A DNA stretch of 64,000 nt, from NCBI RefSeq assembly GCF_006385555.1, contig NZ_CP041036.1:1612001-1676000 (forward strand), given 5' to 3'. The notes under the pieces are model-generated. The model was not told the DNA's origin. It worked only from the letters and a program-made list of their open reading frames with translations, and did no database searches. Of the stretch, positions 36,022-46,670 are shown piece after piece. Every line of letters begins with the position of its first letter. Position 1 is the first letter of the stretch. The translations under genes and the position numbers were made by a program. Source of the stretch: Shewanella polaris. Lineage in GTDB: Bacteria > Pseudomonadota > Gammaproteobacteria > Enterobacterales > Shewanellaceae.

Positions 36022-39000
36022 TTACTGTGCGGTAATATGAGACTCAAGGGCAATGAGTGCGGTTACTGCTTGTTCAAATTCAAAGTCGTCTAGAGCATTT
36101 TGTATTGTAATACATTGGTGTTGATAAGCCGATGGGGTAGCTGCAATCAAAGACTCTACATCGGGTTCATTGTATTGATTGTTTCGAGCTGCCATTTCAA
36201 TACGAGTGATGATGTGCAGTAATTCCTCGCTGCTCATCGTGTCGCCCGATTGTGTGTGTTGACTACTTTGACTACTTTGACTGTTTTGTTGCCGACTAAG
36301 ATACGTCGTTACATCAGTAAAAGCTTGTTCAATAATGGGCAATAAAGCCGACAACTCTGTTTGCGACTTTGTCATGGTTAAGTGTTCAGCATCGCGAAAT
36401 AGTCTGCTTAGCTGTGAAAGAGCTAAATTACCTGACAAGCCTTTTAGTCCATGTAAGAGAGTCTGAATACTTTGCCAATCGGCTGCAGCTGTCAATTGTT
36501 GAATACGTTGACAACTATCATGTTGCTTAGCCATAAAGGCATAAATTTCTTTGATAAGAGTGGGTTTGTCTCCCCACATTGAGATGCCTTTTTTTTCATT
36601 AACAACTTGCTTGTTGTCGGTATCAACAGCGGTATTATCGACGACTAGATTGTCTTGCTCAAGTGTTAATGCTTGGGCTATTTCATGATTAAGCAATATC
36701 ATATCGATAGGCTTATTGGCAAAACCATCCATGCCGGCATCTAAGGCTGCTTTGCGATCTTCAGGCAACACACTGGCTGTTAATGCAATAATAGGCATGT
36801 GTGGTAACTGTTCACTTTGCTCTTGTTCCCGACGTGTGCGCGAGGCGGTTAGTCCGTCCATTATCGGCATCTGTATATCCATTAATACAATATCAATATT
36901 GTCGCTGCGCATCCGCAGTAGGGCTTGTTTTCCGTCTCGGGCAGCGATGACCGTATGTCCCTGACGTTTTAACATAATAGTTAATAGGTCAATATTTTGT
37001 TGAATATCATCCACAACTAAAATGCTCAGTGGGATAAGGTGATTTGAATCATCGGTAATTGCTGGAGCTTTTTGATGTTTCGGTGCCGTTAACGGTAATC
37101 CAAATCTAAAACAGCTACCTTTGCCGAAAATACTATTGGCAGTGATTGTTCCGCCCATTAACTCAACCAATTGTTTGCTAATAGTTGTACCAAGTCCTGT
37201 GCCACCAAAGCGACGGCTCATACTGGCATCTGCTTGAGCAAAAGCATCAAAGACTAAAGATAATTGTTCTTCTGTCATGCCGATGCCGGTATCCTTGATT
37301 TCAAAATTGATACAACCGCTTGGCTTGATATCAATATTAATATCAACCCCACCATCGGCAGTAAACTTGATAGCGTTACCAATAAGGTTGGTTAATACTT
37401 GGCGTATTCGGTCAGGTGCACCGTGATAAAATGGAGCCACATCCGCTGACACATTAACATTTAAACACAAGCCTTTATCATTAGCTTGTAACCATAATGT
37501 CGATACCACAGAGTCGATTTCTTCTATTAATGAAAAATCTCTGAACTCTAATGTAAACTTTCCTTTGTCTAATTTTGCACTATCGAGAATATCATTCAGT
37601 AAATGCAATAATGATTTTGCGGACTGATTAATGGTCCGTAAGTGCTTACGTTGTTCTACTGGGAGCGAGTCGTCGAGCAAAATATCGCTAAAACCAATAA
37701 TGGCGTTCATTGGGGTGCGAATTTCGTGGCTCATATTAGCTAAAAATGCTGCTCGTGCAGATGCGGCTTGCTCGGCTTTATCTTTGGCAATTAATAATGA
37801 TTGTTCCATTTCTTTGCGCTCGGTGATGTCCATAATAAAACCGTCGAGCCATTTATCTTTTGTATCCAAGCCATCAACATGAATGCCATAACCTAATAGC
37901 CAACGGATTTCTCCATTGGCATTATAAATACGGTACTCTAGGTAAAACTGTTGATGATTCACCTGTTCAGTAATATTAATCAAGTCGTCTGGGTGTACGT
38001 GTTCATAAAAATTACGTTTTTTACCTGTACCTACATAATCACTTGCTGGGTAACCGGTTATTTGTTCAACCGCGTCGCTAATAAATAACATTGGCCAATC
38101 TTCTGCATTTAAACAGCGATAGGCGATACCCGGGATATTCGAGATTAGTGAGCGAAACTGGGCTTCGCTTTTAATCAGTGCACGTTGCATTTCAATACGA
38201 TTACGCAAATCACTTATGTACATCACAAACAAGCTTTTGCCTTCTATGCGTGTGTGGCCAATCGATACCCTAACGGGTATTGATTGGCCGCTGATGTGTA
38301 GTGCTTCAACATCACGTCCATCACTTTTTTGTTGTGGTTTATTATTATCTAAGTAACTGTTTAAGTAAGAATTGAAGTCGACAATAAATGGAGATGGGAT
38401 AAAGTCACGAATATTTTGGTGGCACAGATTTTCGAGGTTCCAGCCGAGCAAAGATTCGACTGCTTGGTTGCCGCTTTCTATACGCCCTTTGGCATTAAAG
38501 GTAATGATCCCATCAACGGCAGTGCTAATGGTAGCGCGATAACGAGCTTCGCTTAATTTGGCTTGATATAAAGACGTTTGGTATTTAACCAACATATTGA
38601 CGACTAATACCAATACAATGATAAAAACGGTAATGGTTGCTACCGCAATCGCTAAATAGAACGACATCATTTCGGTTTGTTCTGAAAACTCAAACCCTGG
38701 TGGACGGACAAAGCGTGCTGCAGCCATACCGATGTAATGCATACCTGAAACGGCTAGACCCATAACCACAGCAGCAATGGCATTTTTATGTAAGTCACTT
38801 AACGTAAAGCGACCTAAATGATTTAAGCTAAAACGGATCCACAACGCCAAAATTGCCAAAATAACAGCAACAATAATCGATAAGCCAAAATAGAATAAGT
38901 TGTAACGCAGCAAAGGGGCCATTTCCATAGCCGCCATGCCGACATAATGCATGGTACCAATACCTAAGCCGGTAAGAATGCCGCCAAATATGAACTGGTT

Positions 39001-39363
39001 AAGTTTAGGCTTAGGAGTAGAAATGACATTTAATGCTACCCAAGAAGCAGCAATGCTAGGGATAAAAGACAAAGCGGTTAAGCCTACATCGTAACTCACT
39101 GGTGTACATAAGCTAAATGCCAACATACCGATAAAATGCATTGACCATACACCACCGCCTAAGGCTATGCTGCCGCAGCTGGTTAATAAATATCGTTTAT
39201 ATTTATTAAGGGTTAGCGCTGCTTGAGACGCCACTTGCAATGCCATAAAAGAGGCTAATATTGCAATGGTGATAGAAATAAACACCACCATAGGCTGAAA
39301 GTTACCAACAATTAACAGGTTTTCATCTGTGACGGCAAATAGGGTGCGGATTGTTTCAAGCAT
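36022..39363 (-). CDS. MHYT-domain hybrid sensor histidine kinase
   Basis: A 1113-residue inner-membrane kinase. The N-terminus (about 10-260) is an MHYT sensor with about seven helices carrying MHFIGM, MHYVGM and MHYIGM repeats, proposed to bind copper and sense gases or redox. Then two PAS domains (about 275-395 and 400-520), a HisKA domain with FLANMSHEIRTPMN (His near 547), an ATPase with GNAIKFT and GFGGTGLG-like G box, a receiver (IDIVLMDIQMPIMDG, about 785-900) and a C-terminal HPt domain (LLHGLKGLSGN). It can therefore run a full phosphorelay, probably to the adjacent HD-GYP regulator. A Gln/Ser repeat run (about 1030) is low complexity. Confidence 0.94.
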   Translation of the reverse strand: MLETIRTLFAVTDENLLIVGNFQPMVVFISITIAILASFMALQVASQAALTLNKYKRYLLTSCGSIALGGGVWSMHFIGMLAFSLCTPVSYDVGLTALSFIPSIAASWVALNVISTPKPKLNQFIFGGILTGLGIGTMHYVGMAAMEMAPLLRYNLFYFGLSIIVAVILAILALWIRFSLNHLGRFTLSDLHKNAIAAVVMGLAVSGMHYIGMAAARFVRPPGFEFSEQTEMMSFYLAIAVATITVFIIVLVLVVNMLVKYQTSLYQAKLSEARYRATISTAVDGIITFNAKGRIESGNQAVESLLGWNLENLCHQNIRDFIPSPFIVDFNSYLNSYLDNNKPQQKSDGRDVEALHISGQSIPVRVSIGHTRIEGKSLFVMYISDLRNRIEMQRALIKSEAQFRSLISNIPGIAYRCLNAEDWPMLFISDAVEQITGYPASDYVGTGKKRNFYEHVHPDDLINITEQVNHQQFYLEYRIYNANGEIRWLLGYGIHVDGLDTKDKWLDGFIMDITERKEMEQSLLIAKDKAEQAASARAAFLANMSHEIRTPMNAIIGFSDILLDDSLPVEQRKHLRTINQSAKSLLHLLNDILDSAKLDKGKFTLEFRDFSLIEEIDSVVSTLWLQANDKGLCLNVNVSADVAPFYHGAPDRIRQVLTNLIGNAIKFTADGGVDINIDIKPSGCINFEIKDTGIGMTEEQLSLVFDAFAQADASMSRRFGGTGLGTTISKQLVELMGGTITANSIFGKGSCFRFGLPLTAPKHQKAPAITDDSNHLIPLSILVVDDIQQNIDLLTIMLKRQGHTVIAARDGKQALLRMRSDNIDIVLMDIQMPIMDGLTASRTRREQEQSEQLPHMPIIALTASVLPEDRKAALDAGMDGFANKPIDMILLNHEIAQALTLEQDNLVVDNTAVDTDNKQVVNEKKGISMWGDKPTLIKEIYAFMAKQHDSCQRIQQLTAAADWQSIQTLLHGLKGLSGNLALSQLSRLFRDAEHLTMTKSQTELSALLPIIEQAFTDVTTYLSRQQNSQSSQSSQHTQSGDTMSSEELLHIITRIEMAARNNQYNEPDVESLIAATPSAYQHQCITIQNALDDFEFEQAVTALIALESHITAQ

Positions 39364-39856
39364 AATAATTAGATGAATGTCGCTATTAAAATAAGTAATT
39401 AAATAGGCTATCGGCCTGAAAGTGAAAAACCGCAGTAATTCGTCTCATTTATAACTAAAGCCTGTGCTAAATCAATGTTCAGTTAATATACGTTGAGTTA
39501 ATATTAAAGGTTTACTTTTTTGCGAGACTTTGTGGTTTGCTCGCTACAATCGTTATAAAATTGTGGTCATTATGGGGGAGCGTTTTGGCTTTATGATTAA
39601 TTATTATACTTCTGTTTATGGCCGGTGTTTAGATAACCGTTAATAGGATTGTTGAGGCATTATCACTCTAATGATATTTATCAAACTGTCTGAGCTAAGT
39701 CTTCAGTGTAAATATTAACCTTCATGCTATACATTAGCTTTTACTGTAAACATTACTCACCATGCATCTTTAGTCTAATGTAGTGCTTTTTTACTTGTGA
39801 GTCAGGCCGTTAATTGGTTAGCTTGAACATGACGAAACGCATGCAAGGAGGCTTTA
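39364..39856. other. Divergent intergenic region kinase / acyl-CoA synthetase
   Basis: 493 bases with no supportable gene. It must hold two divergent promoters, but I see only a weak TTGCGA / TACAAT pair near 39519-39550 with long spacing. Confidence 0.5.
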
Positions 39857-41563
39857 ATGGTCAAACAACATCAGGCACAACTACCGCTTACTCAAAGTGA
39901 ATATCATGGTGTCACTTCAACGACGCTTACCGATAAAACCATTGGTCAATATTTTGATGATATTGCTAATACTTACCCAGACAATCTTGCGGTAGTCGTT
40001 CACCATCAACAAATTCGCTGGAATTACCGTCAGTATCAAGCAAAGATTGATGCCCTTGCGACTGGATTATTAACGCTTGGCATTGAGCCTGGCGATAGAG
40101 TCGGCATTTGGTCTCCTAACAATATTGAGTGGTGTTTAACCCAATTTGCTACTGCTAAAATCGGTGCCATTATGGTGTGCATTAATCCGGCTTATCGCCC
40201 TGAAGAGCTGGAATACTCCTTGAGTAATGTGGGTTGCCGAGCAGTTATTTGTGCAGATAAATTTAAGTCCAGTGATTACTTACAGATGTTAAATGAGTTG
40301 CTGCCAGAGTTAAGCACCAGCACTGCAGGTAAGCTCACTACACTCTCACTGCCTCAACTCGAGTTTGTGATTCGAATGGGCACAGACTGCACTCCCGGCA
40401 TGCTCAACTTTAATGATTTGCTGCTGGAGGTTAATGACGATGCTCAACATGTGTTGGCCACCATTGCTGACTCTCTCAATACACATGATGCCATTAATAT
40501 TCAATTTACCTCTGGTACTACAGGTAGCCCTAAAGGCGCGACGTTATCTCATCACAATATTTTAAATAACGCTTATTTAGTGGCTGACGCCATGGGCTTT
40601 ACTCAAGCTGACAAGTTATGTATGCCAGTTCCTTTATATCATTGCTTCGGCATGGTATTAGGCAGTCTTGCTTGTGTTATTCATGCTTCAGCAGCAGTGT
40701 ATCCCGGAGAGTCTTTTGATCCGCTTACCACCTTGCAAGTAATAGCAAATGAGCGCTGCACAGCGTTACATGGCGTACCAACCATGTTTATTGCCGAATT
40801 AGAACATCCACAATTTAACCGGTTTGACCTTAGCTCATTGCGTACTGGTATTATGGCGGGGGCCACATGCCCCGAAGAAGTCATGCGCCGTGTACAAGAG
40901 TTAATGTACATGACAGAAGTGCTAATTGGTTACGGTCAAACCGAGTGTAGTCCGTTAAATCACATCACTGAAATTAACTCCCCAATCGAAAAACAAGTGC
41001 TCACCGTTGGTCGAGCATTGCCGCATACAGAAGTGAAAATTATCAATGAGTTTGGCGATGTGGTTGCTATTGGTCAACCAGGTGAAGTGTGCAGTCGAGG
41101 TTACTGCATCATGCAAGGTTATTGGAACGATCCGGTTAAAACTGCCGCCACTATCGACAGTACCGGCTGGCTACATTCGGGCGATATAGGTCAAATGGAC
41201 GAGCTTGGTTATGTGCAAATTGTTGGCCGCATTAAAGATATGATCATCCGTGGCGGTGAGAATATTTACCCACGCGAAATAGAAGAAAAACTCTACAGCC
41301 ATAAGGACGTACAAGATGCCGCAGTGTTTGGAGTACAAAGTGACAAATACGGTGAGGAAGTTTGCGCATGGATTAAAGTACGCGCCAATGCCGATATTAC
41401 CGAAGACGATATTCGTCATTTTTTAACCGAGAAATTTGCCTACTTTAAAGTGCCGCGTTATATCAAGTTTGTTGAACAATATCCCATGACAGTTACAGGG
41501 AAAATACAAAAGTTTAAAATGCGCGAGTTGATGTATCAAGAGTTACATCAAGCAATAAATTAA
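39857..41563 (+). CDS. Acyl-CoA synthetase (AMP-forming, fatty-acid--CoA ligase type)
   Basis: Activates a carboxylic acid, probably a medium- or long-chain fatty acid, to its CoA thioester via an acyl-adenylate, in the cytoplasm. 568 residues. AMP-binding motifs: INIQFTSGTTGSPKGATLSH (P-loop, about 212-231), YGQTECSP, SGDIGQMDELGYVQIVGRIKDMI and C-terminal KYFKVPRYIKFVEQ-like end with the catalytic Lys in MTVTGKIQKF. A perfect ribosome site (AAGGAGG, five bases before ATG) supports this start. It stands alone; the CBS gene follows 246 bases later. Confidence 0.93.
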   Translation: MVKQHQAQLPLTQSEYHGVTSTTLTDKTIGQYFDDIANTYPDNLAVVVHHQQIRWNYRQYQAKIDALATGLLTLGIEPGDRVGIWSPNNIEWCLTQFATAKIGAIMVCINPAYRPEELEYSLSNVGCRAVICADKFKSSDYLQMLNELLPELSTSTAGKLTTLSLPQLEFVIRMGTDCTPGMLNFNDLLLEVNDDAQHVLATIADSLNTHDAINIQFTSGTTGSPKGATLSHHNILNNAYLVADAMGFTQADKLCMPVPLYHCFGMVLGSLACVIHASAAVYPGESFDPLTTLQVIANERCTALHGVPTMFIAELEHPQFNRFDLSSLRTGIMAGATCPEEVMRRVQELMYMTEVLIGYGQTECSPLNHITEINSPIEKQVLTVGRALPHTEVKIINEFGDVVAIGQPGEVCSRGYCIMQGYWNDPVKTAATIDSTGWLHSGDIGQMDELGYVQIVGRIKDMIIRGGENIYPREIEEKLYSHKDVQDAAVFGVQSDKYGEEVCAWIKVRANADITEDDIRHFLTEKFAYFKVPRYIKFVEQYPMTVTGKIQKFKMRELMYQELHQAIN

Positions 41564-41809
41564 TCATAGGGCTGAATGCCTTTGACGTATTCGTTTTAAT
41601 CTACGTGGCTAATCCCCTGTATTAATGAAACCGGGGGGCAATAGAGATTTTAACGTGGTTATCTTAATCATTTTTATGATTAAATGAGCTCGACAATGAG
41701 ATAAACGATAACCTTGAACTGTGGATTATTCATAGACAATCTAGGTCCCCTTAATTATTCATGTCAGTTTTGAATAATATTTAATCTATAGTCGATAAAG
41801 GAGTATACG

Positions 41810-42235
41810 ATGAAAGTTTGCGACATCATGACCCCCAGTCCAGTGTGTATTAGTAACGAAGCTAGCCTTAAAGATGCCCACCAATTGATGCAAAGTCGCA
41901 ACGTGCGCCATCTACCAGTTATTTCAGAGCAAACTGGACAACTCATGGGCATGCTGACCCACAAAAAGATGATTGCCAGTGTACTGAGTATGCTCAATAA
42001 ATATGGTCAAGGAGCATTAGACAGAAAAGAGCGCTATACCCCCATTGCCGATATTATGGATACTCAAGTGCAAAAACTAGGGTTAGATGAGCCGCTTACC
42101 ATAGTAGTGCAATATTTTATCGACAATAAACTTGGTTGTCTGCCGGTTGTTGATGAGCAAAACAAAGTGCTGGGAATTGTCACCTCATCAGATTTTGTCA
42201 AATTGTGTCAGCGCTTATTATTGACACAAAAGTAA
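41810..42235 (+). CDS. Two-CBS-domain protein
   Basis: A 141-residue cytoplasmic protein made of two CBS domains (about 5-60 and 78-138; MTPSPVCIS, RNVRHLPVIS and CLPVVDEQNKVLGIVTSSDFVKLC). CBS pairs bind adenosine nucleotides and sense energy state. The protein has no other domain, so it probably acts by binding to a partner. AAGGAG precedes the ATG. Its function is otherwise unknown. Confidence 0.9.
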   Translation: MKVCDIMTPSPVCISNEASLKDAHQLMQSRNVRHLPVISEQTGQLMGMLTHKKMIASVLSMLNKYGQGALDRKERYTPIADIMDTQVQKLGLDEPLTIVVQYFIDNKLGCLPVVDEQNKVLGIVTSSDFVKLCQRLLLTQK

Positions 42236-42398
42236 TTAAGTTCATAAAATCAAAACAGAGCTAATTTAAGCTTGAGAGATACTCTTATTAAGGTTTATGT
42301 CTCAGGTTATTATATCATTTATGACTAAGCCTAATTAAGTTAACACGTTGAAATCTTTTCATTAGATGAGTACGTAAAGTGCTAGAGATGGATTATTA

Positions 42399-42905
42399 AT
42401 GACAATAGTATGTGAAACCGAAAGATTAACGATCAGACATCTTAATGTTAATGATACTGCGTTTATTGTGCAGTTATTAAATGATAAGTATTTTATTCGT
42501 TATATCGCTGATAAGAAAGTTCGAACTCATGTCGATGCCATTGATTATCTCACCAATGGTCCAATATTGAGCTATCAAGTTTATGGATTTGGTTTAAATG
42601 TAGTGTTACTCAAAGGCACTGATACGCCAATCGGTATATGCGGTTTACTGAAAAGAGATGAACTGGATTATCCAGACTTAGGTTATGCATTCTTACCAGA
42701 ATTTTGGGGACAAGGTTATGCTGCCGAGGCCGCTAACTCAGTCCTTAAAGAAGGTATTATTACTCATTCTTTGAGTATCGTTTTGGCCGTTACGTTAATT
42801 GAAAACTTAAGCTCCAATAGCTTGCTGAACAAAATAGGCTTTCATTTAAGAGAAACAATTGATCTATATGGCGCTCAAAATAACATGTATGAGTACAGAG
42901 CCTAA
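42399..42905 (+). CDS. GNAT-family acetyltransferase (RimJ/RimL type)
   Basis: A 168-residue enzyme predicted to transfer an acetyl group from acetyl-CoA. TERLTIRHLNVNDTAFI at the start and PIGICGLLKRDELDYPDLGYAFLPEFWGQGYAAEAA in the middle (about 75-115) are the RimJ/L signature, with the CoA loop WGQGYAAE. The last third, including NxLSSNSLLNKIGFHLRET, completes the fold. Substrate is unknown. Confidence 0.88.
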   Translation: MTIVCETERLTIRHLNVNDTAFIVQLLNDKYFIRYIADKKVRTHVDAIDYLTNGPILSYQVYGFGLNVVLLKGTDTPIGICGLLKRDELDYPDLGYAFLPEFWGQGYAAEAANSVLKEGIITHSLSIVLAVTLIENLSSNSLLNKIGFHLRETIDLYGAQNNMYEYRA

Positions 42906-43108
42906 ACGGGCAATAAGAGCGCTAAATCTTGAAGTTAGCGTTACAGTCATCTTTATGATGCAGGTTAATGGTGGCAGGTAAACTATCGATTTTTTATTCA
43001 TTACTGTGATTGGTATCGACCCCGTTTAATATGCGATTTAACTTAGGTAAACCACACAACATACAAAAACTAAAGCGATATGTATTTATCTATGAATGGA
43101 TGTCTATT

Positions 43109-43513
43109 ATGGATGTGAATGTAAAACAAAAATTTGAAACATATCCAGAAGATATATCTGTTTGCTTAATGCAACTAAGAACGCTTATTTTAAGTGTCGC
43201 GCAACAGGAAGGCATTGTTGATATTGAAGAAACCTTAAAATGGGGAGAGCCCAGCTATAGCTCTAGAATAGGCAGTACAATAAGATTTGATTGGAAAGCT
43301 AAAAGTCCAAACCAATATTGTATTTTCTTTAATTGTAAAACTAACCTTATTGATACTTTCAAAGAAATTTATGGTGATACTTTCGTTTATGGAGGCAATA
43401 GATCAATCATCTTTAACAAAAATGATATTATTCCTTTAACCGAGTTAACGCATTGCATATCAATGTCATTACGCTATAAAAAAATAAAGCATTTAGTATC
43501 GCTCGGTGCATAA
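43109..43513 (+). CDS. DUF1801 protein
   Basis: A 134-residue cytoplasmic protein. The upstream TTG-initiated extension is unlikely; I start at ATG 43109 (MDVNVKQKF), where the DUF1801 fold normally begins (43100 is an alternative). Motifs: TYPEDISVCLMQLRTLI, ETLKWGEPSYSSRIGSTIRFDWKA, YCIFFNCKTNLIDTFKEIYGD, and NRSIIFNKND. The family is of unknown function. A decayed second copy with its own upstream flank is at 46200-46670, on the other side of the adjacent chemoreceptor. Confidence 0.82.
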   Translation: MDVNVKQKFETYPEDISVCLMQLRTLILSVAQQEGIVDIEETLKWGEPSYSSRIGSTIRFDWKAKSPNQYCIFFNCKTNLIDTFKEIYGDTFVYGGNRSIIFNKNDIIPLTELTHCISMSLRYKKIKHLVSLGA

Positions 43514-44051
43514 ACAATATCATCAACTAAAAATCATTGAGATAGGCGCATTAGCCAAATGGGTTGTGCTGAGAAGCTTGATTAAATTTATCGACAACGG
43601 ATACTTGTTGACTCAAAGTTGGGCTGAAGTGTATTACGAATTTCGAATAGCTCTCAAATTTCGGCCAAATTCTATTATGGAAAACAATTCAATTATCTAC
43701 AAATGACAGGTCAAATCTACTGATCCTCAATAAGTGATTTTGAGATCCAACACACCCTAAATAATGAGATTGAAAGTCATTATTTTCATTTCTTTTCCAT
43801 TTGGTTACTACTCCTTGAGGTGGGCTACCTACTCCAGCCTAGCTTCTGGGTCAAGTGTTTAAGTTTATGAAAAGTATATTATTAATGATGAATATTGGGG
43901 TTGTTTTTTTGTTAGTAAGCTCCCATTTTTTGCTAATATATTAACGTTTAGATCACACTTCCAAAAGACCCATGTTGAACTTAGATATTTTTTACCACCT
44001 AATACCATTAGATTTTTCTTATGTATTATTGGGTTTATCTAAGGTTTGATT
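43514..44051. other. Intergenic region before chemoreceptor
   Basis: 538 bases without a gene I can support. An open frame at 43506-43706 overlaps the DUF1801 stop and has no codon or motif support. A 25-residue hydrophobic frame at 43867-43944 has no ribosome site. Confidence 0.5.
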
Positions 44052-46118
44052 ATGACAAAAACTATTAAAGCTAAATTAATTATATTAGTTGGCACTTTAC
44101 TAATCTTTGTATCTAGCTTTTTTATCGTCAACTTACTAATGATTGAAAAGGCTGTTCTTAAGCAAGAAAAGCTAAATATCAATGATAAAGTTGAAAGTTT
44201 AGTCAAGGACAACCTCATCGGCCAGGTAGATACTCTCAGCCGTTCAGTTAATGATTTCTATCAACAATCCAAAGTTGAAAATATCAGGCAAGCCCTGGGC
44301 GATGAGATTGTCGTTTTGCGTAATACAATTAATAATCTTTATGAAAATAATCTTACCGATGATCCCGATATGATGATCTATACTTTTCTCAATGAATATC
44401 AATGGGGAAAGGGTCGCTATCTGTTTGCCTATGATGCAGACACTTTAACGAATGAAGCCGCTGGCAATGGTAGCGTTTCAGTAGGCGATAGTCGTGATGC
44501 TATCGATGAAAAAGGCAATTATTATGCTCGGGATATTGTTGCCGCAGCCAAAGAAAACAAGATAGGTTTTACCAACTACTTTTTTTCAAATCCATCTACT
44601 GGAAAAATAGAAGAAAAAATATCAGCTTCTTTCTATTTTGAACCGCTTAATTTAGTGATTGCCACAGGCGAGTATATCAGCACACTAAAGCAGGGAAATG
44701 TCACTGCTGCACTACAAACAATCATGGCAGCAAAGTATGGTGAACATGGAGAATTTTGGGTGCAGGATCTAAATGGTAATATTCTGGCACACTCGCAAAA
44801 AAATCTCATTGGTACTCAAACAGACAACACAGTTAACGTTAAGCAAGTATTAGGGGACAAATCTGATGCCTTTATTCTACTATCTGAAGTTTCCTCTGTA
44901 ACGAATGTTAATAAAACAAAAATTTCATATGTAAGAAAGATTTTACCTGAATGGGGCTGGATTATTGGAACTGGAACTCTTGAATCTAATGTCACCTCGA
45001 TTCAAGAGGGACTTTCGGATGGCACTCGTGAGATATTCGACAATAAAACTTTCCAGAGTATTGCCGTGGCATCCATGATTATCATCGTTGCACTCTTTTT
45101 TTGTGTCTGGGTTATAAACAAAATAATCTCCAATATGGTGGTGTTAAAAACACGTATAGACACCTTATCCACTGGTGAAGCCGATCTTACTTCTCGATTG
45201 GAAATCATAAATCATGATGAGCTTGGAGATATAAGCCATTCAGTTAATAATTTTATTGGTTACCTTCAAACCATGATGCTTGATATTTCAAGTTCATCTA
45301 AAGAAATCACAGAAGGGATAATACAGCTTAACAGTCAGTCAGAAAGTAATACCATCGCACTCAATAATCACAGTTCAGAAACTCGTCTCGCTGCTACAGC
45401 AATCACTCAGATGAACAGCTCAGCAGAAGCTGTGGCTAACAGTGCAGCGCAAACAGCATCGAGAAGCGAACAAGCCAACCAAGAAGCTAAAGTATCTAAA
45501 ATCACCGTTGTTGATGCGTCAAATAGCGTAATAGCCCTTGTAGAAGATATGAATGTGGCGACCAATAAAATTAATACCATGAGTGAGAATACTGACCAAA
45601 TCGTATCGATTTTAAGCGTAATTAAGGGGATAGCTGATCAAACTAATTTGTTAGCACTCAATGCTGCAATAGAAGCCGCTCGAGCAGGAGAGCAAGGACG
45701 TGGGTTTGCAGTTGTAGCTGATGAAGTTCGCTCACTTGCCTCCCGTACACAATCGAGTACCGCTCAAATTGAACAAATCTTAACAAGGTTACAAAATGAC
45801 GCCTCATCAGCAGTAAAGGTGATGGTTGAAACTAAAGATAGCTGTCAGAAGGTGGCAGATAACACGTTTAAAGTGACCTCTAACCTTGATTCAATGACAA
45901 ACTCTATAGTGGTAATTAACGATTTAGGCGGTCAAATAGCCACAGCATCTGAGGAACAAAGTGCGGTAACAAGTGAGATTAGTCGAAATATACACACCAT
46001 AGAAACGATGGCGCTTGAGCTGTTACAAAATGGCACACAAACTGCTGTGAGTACTCAAAACCTTTCGATTGCCAATGAACGCCTCAATTTGTTAGTTAAT
46101 AAGTTCAAATTAGCCTAA
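44052..46118 (+). CDS. Methyl-accepting chemotaxis protein with double Cache sensor
   Basis: A 688-residue inner-membrane chemoreceptor. I start at ATG 44052 (AAGG seven bases upstream). Residues about 10-30 form helix 1. The periplasmic region (about 35-310) has two Cache-like halves: [37 protein letters not shown] and [12 protein letters not shown], then [24 protein letters not shown] and [12 protein letters not shown]. Helix 2 (about 335-355) and a HAMP domain follow ([13 protein letters not shown]). The signalling hairpin tip is [40 protein letters not shown] near residue 525. The ligand is unknown; small acids or amines are usual for Cache. Confidence 0.94.
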   Translation: MTKTIKAKLIILVGTLLIFVSSFFIVNLLMIEKAVLKQEKLNINDKVESLVKDNLIGQVDTLSRSVNDFYQQSKVENIRQALGDEIVVLRNTINNLYENNLTDDPDMMIYTFLNEYQWGKGRYLFAYDADTLTNEAAGNGSVSVGDSRDAIDEKGNYYARDIVAAAKENKIGFTNYFFSNPSTGKIEEKISASFYFEPLNLVIATGEYISTLKQGNVTAALQTIMAAKYGEHGEFWVQDLNGNILAHSQKNLIGTQTDNTVNVKQVLGDKSDAFILLSEVSSVTNVNKTKISYVRKILPEWGWIIGTGTLESNVTSIQEGLSDGTREIFDNKTFQSIAVASMIIIVALFFCVWVINKIISNMVVLKTRIDTLSTGEADLTSRLEIINHDELGDISHSVNNFIGYLQTMMLDISSSSKEITEGIIQLNSQSESNTIALNNHSSETRLAATAITQMNSSAEAVANSAAQTASRSEQANQEAKVSKITVVDASNSVIALVEDMNVATNKINTMSENTDQIVSILSVIKGIADQTNLLALNAAIEAARAGEQGRGFAVVADEVRSLASRTQSSTAQIEQILTRLQNDASSAVKVMVETKDSCQKVADNTFKVTSNLDSMTNSIVVINDLGGQIATASEEQSAVTSEISRNIHTIETMALELLQNGTQTAVSTQNLSIANERLNLLVNKFKLA

Positions 46119-46442
46119 GGGCTGATTTGCTGGCTATTGATAGCCGAATGACGATCCACATGGTGACTTTTTTGTTTATGTGTTTTTAAGTAAATTCACC
46201 TTTATAATGGAGGTTATTCGTGGCAGGTAAATAATCGTGCGGCAACGAATTAATGATAAGTTGCTATAAAAGCTAGATTTGATTGAATAATATTATTGCT
46301 ATCTACAAAACCAATTAGCCGTTCATAACGGCACCTTGTCTCTTGTTCTGGCACTTAATAAATTCATCGGTGCGATAGGTATCGACCCGGTTAAATCCGC
46401 AATTTCGCCTTAGATAAATCACAAAAAACTATCAAGACTAAA
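46119..46442. other. Flank duplicated from upstream of the DUF1801 gene
   Basis: No intact gene. GGTTATTCGTGGCAGGTAAA near 46212 parallels GGTTAATGGTGGCAGGTAAA near 42963, and TAGGTATCGACCC near 46377 parallels TTGGTATCGACCC near 43010. In this copy about 100 extra bases separate the two blocks. This supports a segmental duplication that also carried the DUF1801 gene. Confidence 0.65.
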
Positions 46443-46670
46443 ATGATATTTATTTACTTAAGAATAAAGTTTTTTATACCTTTTAATGAAAACAAAATAT
46501 TTAAAACATATCCAGAACATTTATCTGTTTTATTAATACCACTTATAGCTCTAATATTAAGTACCCCACCACAAAATGGCATTGTTGATGTTGAAAAAAC
46601 CTTAAAAATAGGGAGTCCAATTAAAGTGATGAACCTACCAAGTTCTTGTGCTGGTGATTACACTTTTTGA
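46443..46670 (+). pseudogene. Truncated DUF1801 copy
   Basis: The frame resembles the first 55 residues of the intact DUF1801 protein: TYPEHLSVLLIPLIALILS and NGIVDVEKTLKIGSPI align with TYPEDISVCLMQLRTLILS and EGIVDIEETLKWGEPS. The match stops there; the conserved Trp of the LKWG motif is replaced by Ile, the nearest ATG homologous to the start is out of frame, and a stop follows after an unrelated tail. It is a decayed copy of 43109-43513. Confidence 0.78.

Noticed and set aside
43506..43706. 66-residue plus-strand frame after the DUF1801 gene
   Set aside because: Overlaps the DUF1801 stop, has no ribosome site, no domain and an unlikely composition.
43867..43944. 25-residue hydrophobic frame (MKSILLMMNIGVVFLLVSS start)
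   Set aside because: No ribosome site; AT-rich DNA readily gives such frames by chance.
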